NCBI RefSeq assembly: GCF_014705715.1
Contig: NZ_JACXLC010000001.1
Coordinates: 2,028,457 to 2,092,456 of the forward strand
Direction: 5' to 3'
DNA: 64,000 nucleotides
Origin: Erythrobacter rubeus
GTDB lineage: Bacteria; Pseudomonadota; Alphaproteobacteria; Sphingomonadales; Sphingomonadaceae
Under the pieces are notes generated by a model. It ran no database searches and was not told where the DNA came from. It saw only the letters and a program-made list of their open reading frames with translations. The translations under genes and the position numbers were made by a program. This document shows positions 36,223 to 45,308 of the stretch, one piece after another (position 1 is the stretch's first letter; the number at the start of each line of letters is the position of its first letter).

Positions 36223-38454
36223 ATGAAACTGCCCCACGCTGTGCCTTCCCCCAATGGCACTGAACGGTCGCGTCGTGCCAAACAAGTTCGCGACATTGCG
36301 ACCGAGACCGCTCGCCTGCGACCGCATGCCCAGACCCGCACCAATCGCGAGGAAGAGGACTACGCCAGTGCCTGTTTCCCGGCGAGCTTCACAAAGGGCC
36401 TCGCGCACGACGAGTTCGGCGTGCTCAATCGACATGACGACTATGCGGCCTTTGTCGAAGCGATCAATTCGGAAGACGACAACCTTTTCGTAAGCGGCAT
36501 GTTTGCCGCGCAGAACCGTAATCCGCTCGATGGAGGAAACCCTAGCGAGCTCTTCGAGTGCAAGGTCGAATTTGGCCCACAGAAAAATCGCGAGGACTGC
36601 GGCTGTGCAACTAAGACTGTACGCAAAGCCGGCAAACGCAAACCAAACTGGCGCGGTTGGGAAAGCCCGCGTGCTGGCCACGTCTTCGATCTCGAGGGAC
36701 CGGATGCTGGTGCCGTCGGGATGGCTCCGGCTCCTCGCGTCGTTTCGTCAGAACTCGCTGCGGAGATGGCAGAAGTCTATGCTCTGGCTGTACTGCGCGA
36801 CGTTCGCTTTACCGACATTGTCGGAGGCAAATCGAAAAAGCGCCTATGCGATGAAAAGGGCACGCAGGATGCGCAGCTTGACTCGGCTGAGATCGCCGGA
36901 CTGCTTAACGCTATGCCGTTCTTCAGCGGCAAGGATCCGGTATCGTCGACCCAGCGCAGCTATGCTAACCATCCGAAGAGTTGCGCCAAGGGCAGCGCTC
37001 GGCTCGACCGCTACGAACGCAACCGCCGCTTCGCTCGGACCCAAAGCGATGATGGCGCGCTGACGCCGCAGAACATTTTCCGCGGCTCGACGGCAGGCGC
37101 GCTTGCTGGGCCATACATCTCCCAATTCATGCTGATTGGCTCGCCCTCACTCGCCAGCGATGACAATTGCTCTGGGCGCAAAGCTAATGAGAATAGCCTT
37201 TTTGACGCGGTCGAAGGCATTGGTGACGGCTTCATCCGCTTCGGCACCCAATTTATCGACCAGCGAGTAACCGTCCATAAGCCCTGCCTCGATCACATGA
37301 CTGACTGGAACCATTGGCGTGATGTTCAGAACGGTGCGGACCTGCGCGGACAGGACAGGTATTTGTGCCGCCGTCGCTTCATCACCACGCCACGTGACTT
37401 GGCGACCTATGTCCATTTTGATGCGCTATATCAGGCATATCTCAACGCAGTTTTGCTGATCGATTCGATCGGGACGCCGGTGTCGAAGGGGTTCCCGGAG
37501 CCAAGCTATATAGGTAACGATCCACTCGGTCTCGTTACCCCGGTAGATGGGCGCACCCCGCAGCGCACGGGTTTTGCGACCTTCGGTGGCCCGCACATCC
37601 TATCACTAGTGACCGAAGTGGCGACTCGTTGTCTCAAGGCGGTGCGTCGCCAAAAGTTTAATTTCCACCGTCGTCCGCGCCCCGAATTGATGGGCGGACG
37701 CTTTACACTGGTGGATTGCGGCCATGCGGAAAAGCTCGGATGCGCCGGCGACGATTTCTCCCGCGCGCTCAGCGAGATTCCCGACAAACTGCGCATGGCG
37801 ATTGTTCATCACAACAAGGAGCAGAACACCGACGCCATGGCAAAGATGCGCGGTATTTATTGCCCCGATGCGCCGAAATGGCTCAACCCGGATTGCAATC
37901 TGCTGCTTCCTATGGCCTTCCCGGAAGGTTCGCCGATGCACCCTGCCTATGGCGCAGGCCACGCGACTGTGGCGGGCGGATGTGTGACAATGGTCAAGGC
38001 ATTCTTCGAAATGTTCGAAGATTGCGACAGCAATGTCGAACGACCGCTGTGTTTCGATGGCCAGATCATCGATTATGTGCCGGATTCAGACGGACGCAGT
38101 CTTAACTCCTCGGGCTTGAAAAAGCCGCTCACGATTCAGGGTGAGCTGGATAAGCTCGCTGCAAATATCTCAATCGGTCGAAACATGGCCGGGGTGCACT
38201 ATTACTCCGATTATTACGATAGCCTTCGTCTGGGAGAGCGCATTGCGGTCGGCATCTTGCTTGAGCAGGCGCCGACCTATGATGAACCCGTAGAGACGAC
38301 CTTTACCAGTTATGATGGCGATCACATCACCATCGCGGGCCAGGGGGACAGCGCAGGGATGCTTAGCATTCTCGATCGCGACGGCAATCCCGTTTCATCT
38401 CGCGACTGGTGGCTGCGGCATGTTGCCGGTGAAGAGATCATCATGGATTTCTAG
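36223..38454 (+). CDS. Vanadium-dependent haloperoxidase
   Basis: A 743-residue protein of the vanadium-dependent haloperoxidase / PAP2-like family. Vanadate-binding residues are visible in order: KFNFHRRPRPE (Lys and Arg, about residues 478-487), HPAYGAGHATVAGG (about 573-586; the active-site His is in GHA) and GRNMAGVHYYSD (Arg and His, about 653-662). In the usual P-x-Y-x-S-G-H-A pattern the Ser is Ala here. Length and layout resemble algal and cyanobacterial bromoperoxidases. It should oxidise halide with hydrogen peroxide; no signal peptide was seen. GAGAGGAAACG precedes the ATG. It stands alone, downstream of the catabolic cluster. Confidence 0.87.
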   Translation: MKLPHAVPSPNGTERSRRAKQVRDIATETARLRPHAQTRTNREEEDYASACFPASFTKGLAHDEFGVLNRHDDYAAFVEAINSEDDNLFVSGMFAAQNRNPLDGGNPSELFECKVEFGPQKNREDCGCATKTVRKAGKRKPNWRGWESPRAGHVFDLEGPDAGAVGMAPAPRVVSSELAAEMAEVYALAVLRDVRFTDIVGGKSKKRLCDEKGTQDAQLDSAEIAGLLNAMPFFSGKDPVSSTQRSYANHPKSCAKGSARLDRYERNRRFARTQSDDGALTPQNIFRGSTAGALAGPYISQFMLIGSPSLASDDNCSGRKANENSLFDAVEGIGDGFIRFGTQFIDQRVTVHKPCLDHMTDWNHWRDVQNGADLRGQDRYLCRRRFITTPRDLATYVHFDALYQAYLNAVLLIDSIGTPVSKGFPEPSYIGNDPLGLVTPVDGRTPQRTGFATFGGPHILSLVTEVATRCLKAVRRQKFNFHRRPRPELMGGRFTLVDCGHAEKLGCAGDDFSRALSEIPDKLRMAIVHHNKEQNTDAMAKMRGIYCPDAPKWLNPDCNLLLPMAFPEGSPMHPAYGAGHATVAGGCVTMVKAFFEMFEDCDSNVERPLCFDGQIIDYVPDSDGRSLNSSGLKKPLTIQGELDKLAANISIGRNMAGVHYYSDYYDSLRLGERIAVGILLEQAPTYDEPVETTFTSYDGDHITIAGQGDSAGMLSILDRDGNPVSSRDWWLRHVAGEEIIMDF

Positions 38455-38479
38455 TCTCCGGTTCCATCAAGCGTGGGAG

Positions 38480-38511
38480 AGGCGACGAGCTAATTACACC
38501 TCTCGTCGCCT
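38480..38511 (+). terminator. Hairpin after the haloperoxidase gene
   Basis: AGGCGACGAG (38480-38489) pairs perfectly with CTCGTCGCCT (38502-38511). No T-run follows, so factor-dependent termination or mRNA protection is as likely as a simple terminator. Confidence 0.4.
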
Positions 38512-38537
38512 AGTGGCCCAAGTTCGCACCATTCCAA

Positions 38538-38717
38538 TCAAGTCTCGTTAAGAGACGACGGCACGCCTTGCTCGACCATCATGCGTTTGCGCGTTCCGAT
38601 GCTGCCGCCGCGCTCAGTCACGTATTCCAGGGTCCTGAATTCCGTCACCCACTGTGATGGGGTTACGTCACAGAGCACATAACCGCGCTGCGAATTGTGC
38701 CATTTGAGACCGGCCGG
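38538..38717 (-). pseudogene. Relic of a PhoD-like alkaline phosphatase C-terminus
   Basis: The last 59 codons of a minus-strand frame read NPAGLKWHNSQRGYVLCDV, then TPSQWVTEFRTLEYVTERG and GSIGTRKRMMVEQGVPSS, which is the typical C-terminal block of PhoD-like phosphatases (N-P-x-I-K-F-x-N-x-x-R-G-Y-V-x-C-x-V-T-P-x-x-W). Upstream in the same frame the sequence no longer fits, so only the tail remains. It lies beside the haloperoxidase, on the opposite strand. Family recognition by memory; moderate confidence. Confidence 0.55.
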
Positions 38718-39008
38718 GTTCTCTTCCTGAATGCTCTTGGTGCGTTCACGCTGGTCTTCGCCATCGCCTTTTCTGAATGGGACTTGCCGCTCAGACGCTC
38801 TTTGTCGGCCGTCGGCGTCTATTGGTTCGACTTCTGCTGTCAGGAAAAAGTCGAGAAAGGACGAATGACTGCGTTCGGGGCGCATCGCTTACCAGAGAGT
38901 ATTCCAAGGAAACGTCAGGATCCGGGCATCGCGGAGTCCGCATTCTAGTACTGCAATGGGTCGGAAACCGGACGGTCTGCTCTTGGACCTATCACACAAG
39001 AATCCGCC
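38718..39008. repeat. Gap with dispersed hairpin repeat, copy D
   Basis: CTGCAATGGGTCGGAAACC (38951-38969) followed by GGACGGTCTGCTCTTGG (38970-38986) is another, weaker copy of the hairpin seen at 7439, 12135 and 18981. The rest of the stretch has no supported gene; ORFs on the plus strand (38697-38948) are not convincing. Confidence 0.4.
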
Positions 39009-39692
39009 CTAGTGCAGCATGTTCAGCATTTCTCTTGCAGCGCCCTTCGATGACGCCGGGTTCTGACCCGTGACCAGTTTCCCGTCCGCTACGACATTGG
39101 CTTCGAAGTCGGGCGCTTTCTCGAAGCGAGCCCCCCGTTCCTTGAGCATGTCTTCGAGAAGGAAGGGGACTGCATCTTCCAATCCCATCGCTCTTTCTTC
39201 GCTGTTAGTGAATCCAGTAAGCGATCTGCCTTCGACATAGGGCTGCCCTTCTGTGCCACGCACATTTTTCAGTACTGCCGGAGCATGACAGACAATTCCG
39301 AGTGGCTTATCGGTCGATGCAAAAGCCTCAATGAGGTCGCGAGACCTCGCGCTTTCGACCAGGTCCCAGAGGGGACCGTGGCCACCGGGGTAGTAGACCG
39401 CGTCATATCTTGAGGCGTCCACTGCTTCGATTGGGACGGTCGACTTCATCCTCGCTTGCGAGTCGTCATCCGCCAGATAGCGACGTGTCGCGTCGGTCTG
39501 GTAATCATCTTCAAGGCTTTCGGGGTCGATTGGCACTTCTCCGCCCTTGGCCGACGCCAGCTCGATATCGATTCCAGCATCAGTAAAGACATAAAAAGGC
39601 GCCGCAAATTCTTCGAGCCACATGCCAGTTTTCTCACCCGTGTCGCCGAGCATGTCGTTCGAGGTCATAACGAATAAGATAGATTTGCTCAT
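39009..39692 (-). CDS. DJ-1/PfpI family protein (Hsp31/glyoxalase III-like)
   Basis: A 227-residue protein of the class I glutamine amidotransferase-like superfamily. The nucleophile Cys is in KPLGIVCHAPAVL, and the Glu is in the N-terminal EKTGMWLEEFAAPFYVF motif; DAVYYPGGHGPLWDL carries the G-G-H-G loop. Proteins of this type act as glutathione-independent glyoxalases or deglycase-like enzymes. GAGGCAAGCG precedes the ATG at 39692. The upstream ATG at 39704 overlaps the NTF2-like gene stop (ATGA) and cannot be excluded. It is co-transcribed with an NTF2-like gene. Confidence 0.85.
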   Translation of the reverse strand: MSKSILFVMTSNDMLGDTGEKTGMWLEEFAAPFYVFTDAGIDIELASAKGGEVPIDPESLEDDYQTDATRRYLADDDSQARMKSTVPIEAVDASRYDAVYYPGGHGPLWDLVESARSRDLIEAFASTDKPLGIVCHAPAVLKNVRGTEGQPYVEGRSLTGFTNSEERAMGLEDAVPFLLEDMLKERGARFEKAPDFEANVVADGKLVTGQNPASSKGAAREMLNMLH

Positions 39693-39700
39693 CGCTTGCC

Positions 39701-40141
39701 TCATACCTGATCGCTGATGTCGGTCTTGCCAAGCTGAAGGAACCAGCCCGCAGCGTCGAAATATGCCGTCACGCGATCGACAGTTCCCCCGTCGGCAAGA
39801 TCGAACTTGAACAGGTGTCGCAACTCATAGCGCTTACCTTGGTTGTCTATACCGAACCCATCCTTTGCCTGGGTGCCGCTGATTGTCACATGGACAAAAG
39901 CAGCCTTTCCATCGGCGGTTTCGTCGATCTCATGCACGTCTTCGCTGAGGTCTGGGAAGACGTCCATCAGCTGCGCCCAAACGCCTTTACCGTCTTCTAG
40001 CGACATCGGTTCGCCGAGCGGCGGATAATCGATGGTCGCGTCGTCGGATAGCGCGTCGGCCATGGCTTCGGGGTCGCGCGAATTGTACCGGCGGAAGAAC
40101 TCTTCGGCAGCTGCGGTGGAATTTGGAAAAGTCATGCTCAT
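39701..40141 (-). CDS. SnoaL/NTF2-like protein
   Basis: A 146-residue NTF2-like protein: AAEEFFRRYNSRDPEAMADALSDDATIDYPPLG, AFVHVTISGTQAKDGFGIDN and YELRHLFKFDLADGGTVDRVTAYFD. It fits the ketosteroid-isomerase-like SnoaL fold. It precedes and overlaps the DJ-1/PfpI gene and is divergent from a MarR regulator. GGAG lies 11 bases before the ATG at 40141; the longer start at 40162 is possible. Substrate unknown. Confidence 0.72.
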   Translation of the reverse strand: MSMTFPNSTAAAEEFFRRYNSRDPEAMADALSDDATIDYPPLGEPMSLEDGKGVWAQLMDVFPDLSEDVHEIDETADGKAAFVHVTISGTQAKDGFGIDNQGKRYELRHLFKFDLADGGTVDRVTAYFDAAGWFLQLGKTDISDQV

Positions 40142-40238
40142 CGTTTTCTTACTCCGTTTCAAAGGGTTTTCATTGCAACGGGTCGACGGCAGATAGGTTC
40201 TTGTCTATCTCTCGTGTTTCTCGAAAATCGAGGTATCT

Positions 40239-40679
40239 ATGGAAATTGTAGCCCTCTGGCAGAAGCACGCAGCCCTCCAATACTCATTTGCATCCTACGC
40301 GGCGCGACGAATGGAACTTGGGCTGACAGAGATTGCTTGTCTGGAGCAGATCCAGGTTAGAGGTCCACTAAATCCCAAGGAGATTGGCCAGCACCTTAAT
40401 CTGAGGTCAGGCTCGGCTACGGCGCTGATCGATCGACTGGAGTTTAAAGGGTTTGTCGAACGCTCTCGGCGCCGTGATGACCGTAGGAGCTTAAAGGTAG
40501 GCCTGACAGAAAACGCTTTCGTCGCGGCCGAGAACGATATGATTCCGCTCGCCAAGGCGTTGAGCCAAATCGCCAGATCAAAAAGCGCCCACGAGCGCGA
40601 GGTAATTGAAGCGTTCCTCTCAGAAGTGAACGATCAACTGCAGGTCCATTGCGAAGGCCAAGACGCCAACCACAAATGA
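40239..40679 (+). CDS. MarR family transcriptional regulator
   Basis: A 146-residue regulator. LTEIACLEQIQVRGPLNPKEIGQHLNLRSGSATALIDRLEFKGFVERSRRRDDRRSLKVGLTEN is the complete MarR winged helix with the D-D-R-R wing. It is divergent from the NTF2-like/DJ-1 operon by about 100 bases, and is the best candidate for its control. Confidence 0.87.
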   Translation: MEIVALWQKHAALQYSFASYAARRMELGLTEIACLEQIQVRGPLNPKEIGQHLNLRSGSATALIDRLEFKGFVERSRRRDDRRSLKVGLTENAFVAAENDMIPLAKALSQIARSKSAHEREVIEAFLSEVNDQLQVHCEGQDANHK

Positions 40680-40981
40680 CCGCTTCTGGCTACAGCCCGA
40701 CCGCCGGTGAAGGTCCGAGATTGAGGTCGCAAGCAGACTGTCCGGTTTGGCACGACTGGCAGGTTGGTCCGCAATTTAACTCGCAGATCCTCCGCGAAAT
40801 TTCCTACTCCTCCGTTTCGTGCCATAGGGGGCGGCATGTCCGCCGAAGCACAATATCTGCCTACTCATGATCGCTTTGCGCGATCAAAGGCCCTGCCTGC
40901 AATCAAAAGGATTTCTTCTCCTGGACCGTGTAACATGCGGTCCATGTCTCAGCTAAACCTCTCAGATCATGGGGTTTACGC
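40680..40981. repeat. Gap with dispersed hairpin repeat, copy E
   Basis: CGCAAGCAGACTGTCCGG at 40728-40745 is a partial copy of the hairpin repeat. The rest of the 302-base gap shows no gene. I looked for a preQ1-type riboswitch before queE and saw no clear one. Confidence 0.4.
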
Positions 40982-41719
40982 ATGGCGCAGCTAGTGCTCG
41001 CCACCGACGACACGGGCGGGCCGGAGATCTTCGCCTCGCTGCAAGGCGAAGGGCCAAGTGCTGGCACGCCGGTCGCCTTCATCCGGCTGTCGCGTTGCAA
41101 CCTTGCGTGCACGTGGTGCGACACCGCGTACACATGGCGGTTCGAAGGCGACAACCGCGAGCACCGCGATGATGTCGCCTATGAGCGCAAGGCGAACCAG
41201 ATCGCGCTCGATCCGAAGGATGCGGCGCAGCGGATCGCCGCGCTTGGGCAGAGACGCTTGGTCATCACGGGCGGCGAACCGCTGATGCAGTGCGGGCCGC
41301 TCGCGGACATGCTCGCGGCGCTGCCCGACATCGAGGTCGAGATCGAAACCAACGGCACGACGAAAGCGTCGGCACATGTCGATATCCGGGTCGATCAGTA
41401 CAATGTCAGCCCCAAACTGTCGCATTCGGGCAATGAGGCGGATCTGGCGCTGGTGCCCGAACGGCTCGATGCCTACGCGACCGACCCGCGCGCGTTTTTC
41501 AAGTTCGTGATCGCCTCTCCCGAAGACGTCGAAGAGGTCGCCGCGCTGGATAGGCGATACCGTTTCAAGTCAGGTCATGTGTTCCTGATGCCAGAGGGCA
41601 CCACGAGCGCTGCGCTGCGCGAGAAGCAGCAATGGCTTTCCGACCTCTGCCAGAAGCATGGATACCGGATGTCGGACCGGCTCCACATCCACCTCTACGG
41701 CGATGAGCGGGGCACCTAG
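40982..41719 (+). CDS. queE: 7-carboxy-7-deazaguanine synthase
   Basis: A 245-residue radical SAM protein. The cluster-binding CxxxCxxC is RCNLACTWCDTAYTW, and the substrate-binding EIFASLQGEGPSAGTP and ITGGEPLMQ are typical of QueE. It catalyses the ring contraction of 6-carboxy-tetrahydropterin to 7-carboxy-7-deazaguanine in queuosine biosynthesis. No other que gene lies in the window. The 3' end overlaps the stop of the convergent HerA-like gene by 4 bases. The start at 40982 fits the family; its ribosome-binding site is weak. Confidence 0.93.
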   Translation: MAQLVLATDDTGGPEIFASLQGEGPSAGTPVAFIRLSRCNLACTWCDTAYTWRFEGDNREHRDDVAYERKANQIALDPKDAAQRIAALGQRRLVITGGEPLMQCGPLADMLAALPDIEVEIETNGTTKASAHVDIRVDQYNVSPKLSHSGNEADLALVPERLDAYATDPRAFFKFVIASPEDVEEVAALDRRYRFKSGHVFLMPEGTTSAALREKQQWLSDLCQKHGYRMSDRLHIHLYGDERGT

Positions 41720-43386
41720 CCCTGCGAACGCCACCTTAGGACGACACGCTCGACGATCTCGTCTTCTCCGCCGCCTGTGCTCCACAGGTCGACGAAGCTG
41801 GGGTCTTCCGAGGCCGGTCGCTTGTGCTCCTCCAGCGTGTCGAAGCTGACGCGGATCGGGATCGCCACGCCCTCGCCGCAGATGATGCATTCGCGGTTGC
41901 GCAAAGCGGGTATGGAATCGAGGAAGCCGCGTGCGCCTTCGGGCATGGCAGCCTTCACGAAAGCCTGGTCGCGATCGTTGTTGAGGCGCATCGAGATGAT
42001 GGTGCCGCACTGCGAGAGCACGCCCTCGGCAAGGTCGGACGGGCGCTGGGTGATCAGGCCGAGCGAGATGCCGTATTTCCGACCCTCCTTCGCGATTCGG
42101 CTAAGCACGCGCGCGACCGAAGAGCCATCGGCGTTCTTCTCGTTCGGGACATAGCGGTGCGCTTCCTCGCATACCAGCAGGATCGGACGCTGCTGTTCCT
42201 CGCGGCCCCAGATCGCAAAGTCGAACACAAGACGCGAAAGAACGGCGACCACGGTGGAGGTAATGTCCGAGGGAACGCCCGAGACGTCGATGATCGAGAT
42301 CGGCTTGCCGTTGCCCGGCATGCGGAACACCTTGCCGATGAAGTCGGCCATCGTGTCGCCCACGAGCATTCCCGAGAACATGAACTGGTAGCGCGGATCG
42401 GCCTTCAGCTCTTCAAGCTTGCTCTTGATTCGCATGTAGGGCGCGGACGAAGTCGCCTTGTCGAGCTTGCCCATCTCGTCCTGGATGATGTTCGAGAGAT
42501 CGGACAACAAATACGGGATCGGCGAATCCACCGTGATCTTGCCCATGGTTTCTGCAAGCCGGTTCTTGGACCGAGCCGCGAGCAGACATTTGGCAAGAAT
42601 GTCCATGTCGACCTGCTTCTCATTGCCGTCGCTGGTTAACAGGACCTCGCAGTGCTCCTCGAAGTTCATCAGCCAATACGGCATTTGCAGGTTCGACACG
42701 TCGAGGATCTGACCGCTCTGGCGGAAAGCTGCGGAGTATTCTCCGTGCGGGTCGATCATGACGATGTGCCCGTTCGGTGCGGCTTCGCAAATCTTGTGCA
42801 GGATCAGTGCCGCACTGGTCGATTTACCGGTACCGGTCGATCCCAGCAGCGCGAAGTGCTTACCGAGCATTGCGTCGATATAAAGGCCGGCGCGGATGTC
42901 GCGCGTCGGGAACACGCGGCCGACGGTAATGTTGGCGCGCCCGTCACTGGCATAAATCTGTTCGAGGTCTTTCGTGCTGGCCGGATAGACCATCGCGCCT
43001 GGGACCGGATAGCGGGTCACACCGCGGCGGAACCCTTGAATCCGGCCGGTCAGCTTCTCCTCACCGCCTTCGCCGAGGAAGTCGATATGGGCGATGACGC
43101 CCGCCTCGTTGCGGCGATCCTTGCGCTGATCGCGAACGCTGGCGAGCAGCCACGATTCGCCCACACGGATCTTGATCTGGCTTCCGACCTGACCGGCGAG
43201 CACGATCGAAGGATCCTCGTCATCCATGCATTCATTCAGCCGCTGGAGGTCGAATGCGATTTGCGAGCCTGCACCGGAAATCTCGAGCACGACGCCGATC
43301 GGCATGCGCGCATTGTCGGGCGTATCGCCCTGAGCGGCTGCCTGGCTCGCGCCGGTTTCGAAGCTCTGACTGGCCATATCGTTCAT
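41716..43386 (-). CDS. HerA-like ATP-binding protein (DUF87)
   Basis: A 556-residue ATPase of the HerA/FtsK type. A HAS-barrel-like N-terminal domain is followed by Walker A LLGSTGTGKSTSAAL, Walker B PILLVCEEAHRYVP, and the arginine-rich RVLSRIAKEGRKYGISLGLITQRPSDL, a HerA family pattern. It may be a hexameric DNA translocase used in repair or DNA segregation; no nuclease gene (nurA) is next to it. ATG at 43386, with AAGGGA upstream. A further ATG at 43377 is possible. Confidence 0.85.
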   Translation of the reverse strand: MNDMASQSFETGASQAAAQGDTPDNARMPIGVVLEISGAGSQIAFDLQRLNECMDDEDPSIVLAGQVGSQIKIRVGESWLLASVRDQRKDRRNEAGVIAHIDFLGEGGEEKLTGRIQGFRRGVTRYPVPGAMVYPASTKDLEQIYASDGRANITVGRVFPTRDIRAGLYIDAMLGKHFALLGSTGTGKSTSAALILHKICEAAPNGHIVMIDPHGEYSAAFRQSGQILDVSNLQMPYWLMNFEEHCEVLLTSDGNEKQVDMDILAKCLLAARSKNRLAETMGKITVDSPIPYLLSDLSNIIQDEMGKLDKATSSAPYMRIKSKLEELKADPRYQFMFSGMLVGDTMADFIGKVFRMPGNGKPISIIDVSGVPSDITSTVVAVLSRLVFDFAIWGREEQQRPILLVCEEAHRYVPNEKNADGSSVARVLSRIAKEGRKYGISLGLITQRPSDLAEGVLSQCGTIISMRLNNDRDQAFVKAAMPEGARGFLDSIPALRNRECIICGEGVAIPIRVSFDTLEEHKRPASEDPSFVDLWSTGGGEDEIVERVVLRWRSQG

Positions 43387-43517
43387 TCGTCGTCCCTTAC
43401 CCAAGCGGTATGCGCGCCAGGCACACCGGTGCCCGACCCCTGGTGAGGGTTCGTGTTGCATGATTTCGGTTAAAATCGCGTCAACGATATGACGCGATGC
43501 TGTGCGGTGCCGACCGG

Positions 43518-44297
43518 TCAAGACCGGTTGAAGAATCGACCGGCAAACCAGCCCATGCTGAGCGAAAGCAATATCGCCCCGAGCCCGTAAAGCAGCGAGG
43601 CACGCTCGGCGGCGTTCACCACTTCCCCCTCAAGTCCCACCTTCTCGACCGCGATCTCCGCCGTCGCGCTTGCGAGCACGCGGCCATTGGCAATCGCAAA
43701 GGTTTCTGCGGTGTAAGGTCCGGTGATCACATTCGATGGGAGGACGATCCGCGCCTGGTAAAGGACACCTTCGCTGATCCGAACACCTTGCGGGTCTTCC
43801 TTGTAGAGCCCGCCGCGCTGACGCATTTCCACCAGGCCGCTGGCGAAGCGCGCTTGCTCTTCAGGCTCGATCTGGCCGCTCGGGCTGAGCTGGATGAACT
43901 GAGTCCCAAGCTCGTAAATCGCGGCGGTGCGCGGATCGACGATCTCGTCGATCGGCCGGGAGGACGCGACCGCAAAGAAGGACGGAGCGGAGCGAAAATC
44001 GCTCGATCCGGCATTCATCCAGATACCTGCGATCCGGTCTTTCTCTCGAAGGCGGATCGGCTCGGTCGGTCCCTTGAGCACGACCACGATATCGTACTCG
44101 GTCTGCCGCCTAGTGCCATCCGGATCGATGACAGCCCCGTAGAGAAGCAGGTTGGCACCGGTAAAGCCCTGGCGCACCTCGATGCGGGACTGGCTGACCT
44201 CGGGCACAAGGATCGGCTCGCGCTGGCCGCTCAGGAACAGAGCGGCGATCGCCAGGAACGTTATCGCGCGAGCACGCCCGATGAACGTGCCGGTCAT
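43518..44297 (-). CDS. TIGR02186 family membrane-associated protein
   Basis: A 259-residue protein with an N-terminal hydrophobic stretch (AITFLAIAALFLSGQ), an exported beta-rich domain (IEVRQGFTGANLLLYGAV, YDIVVVLKGPTEPIRLREK) and one C-terminal helix (LLYGLGAILLSLSMGWFAG). This is the conserved family found next to TSUP (TauE) transporter genes in Alphaproteobacteria. Function unknown; a partner of the transporter is likely. It overlaps the transporter gene by ATGA. Confidence 0.78.
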   Translation of the reverse strand: MTGTFIGRARAITFLAIAALFLSGQREPILVPEVSQSRIEVRQGFTGANLLLYGAVIDPDGTRRQTEYDIVVVLKGPTEPIRLREKDRIAGIWMNAGSSDFRSAPSFFAVASSRPIDEIVDPRTAAIYELGTQFIQLSPSGQIEPEEQARFASGLVEMRQRGGLYKEDPQGVRISEGVLYQARIVLPSNVITGPYTAETFAIANGRVLASATAEIAVEKVGLEGEVVNAAERASLLYGLGAILLSLSMGWFAGRFFNRS

Positions 44298-45208
44298 AGC
44301 GGGCTGACCGTGTAGATCTCGTCGGGCTGAACACCGAGCCCGTAAAGCATTCTCAAAGCGACGGCGATCACGATGGCCGCAAGCACCAGCCTAAGCACTT
44401 CGGGCCGTGCCTTCATCGCGATCTGCGTGCCGAATTGCGCGCCAAGCACCGAGCCAAGCAGCAGGAGCCCCGCGAGGATGATATCGACCGCCTTGGTGGT
44501 CAGCGCATGGGTCATCGTCGTGACCATCGTTACGAACAGGATCTGGAACAGCGAAGTGCCGACGACCACGTTGCCGCTCATACCCAGCAGATACAGCATC
44601 GCCGGGACGAGGATGAAGCCGCCTCCAACACCCATCAGCATCGTCAAAACGCCCACCAGCGTCCCGAGTATCAGCGGCGCGAGCGGCGAGATGTAAAGGC
44701 CGGATCGGTAGAAGCGCCAGCGAAACGGCAGGCCCGCAACAAGCGGGTGATGGCGGCGCTTTCGCGGTTGATTGCCGCCCGTTTTCGAGCCCGGCCGCAG
44801 CGCGTCCACTGCCTCCCGCATCATCAGCGATCCGATGGTGCCGAGCATCAAGACATAGAGCACGTTGATGACGACATCGATCTGGCCCAGCGATTGCAGC
44901 GCGCTGAACAGCAGCGCACCGATCAAAGCGCCCACGACGCCGCCGCCGACCATGACCGCGCCCATGCGGTAATCGACGCCGTTCTGCTTAGAATGGGCGA
45001 GCACGCCGGAAACGCTGGCCCCTGTCACCTGCGTTGCCGCCGAAGCCGCCGCAACCGTGGGCGGAATGCCGTAAAAAATGAGCAGCGGTGTCGTCAGGAA
45101 TCCGCCACCAACGCCGAACAATCCGGAGAGGATACCGGTCAACCCGCCAAGCAGCACGATGAACAGGCCGTTCACCGAGAGATTCGCGATTGGCAGGTAG
45201 ACGTCCAT
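44294..45208 (-). CDS. Sulfite exporter TauE/SafE family protein
   Basis: A 304-residue permease with about eight membrane helices. The TSUP motifs LSGLFGVGGGFLTTPLLIFYGIPP and LTMLMGVGGGFILVPAMLYLLGM are the two half repeats. It transports sulfite, sulfonate or another small anion; the substrate is not settled by the sequence. It is co-translated with the TIGR02186 gene, its usual partner. The start at 45208 gives the usual cytoplasmic-to-membrane layout. Confidence 0.9.
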   Translation of the reverse strand: MDVYLPIANLSVNGLFIVLLGGLTGILSGLFGVGGGFLTTPLLIFYGIPPTVAAASAATQVTGASVSGVLAHSKQNGVDYRMGAVMVGGGVVGALIGALLFSALQSLGQIDVVINVLYVLMLGTIGSLMMREAVDALRPGSKTGGNQPRKRRHHPLVAGLPFRWRFYRSGLYISPLAPLILGTLVGVLTMLMGVGGGFILVPAMLYLLGMSGNVVVGTSLFQILFVTMVTTMTHALTTKAVDIILAGLLLLGSVLGAQFGTQIAMKARPEVLRLVLAAIVIAVALRMLYGLGVQPDEIYTVSPL

Positions 45209-45308
45209 GCGGTGAGCACTAACCCACAGCGCGCCGCGATGATAGCCGCTATACCGGTCTGATCCCCGTCAAACGCCACGCGATATCGGGCGCCGCGGCC
45301 TCAGCCAA

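Noticed and set aside
38697..38948. Plus-strand frame opposite the phosphatase relic.
   Set aside because: No motif, no ribosome-binding site, and composition unlike the real genes nearby.
40917..40981. Possible preQ1 riboswitch before queE.
   Set aside because: No clear pseudoknot or conserved core sequence could be seen.
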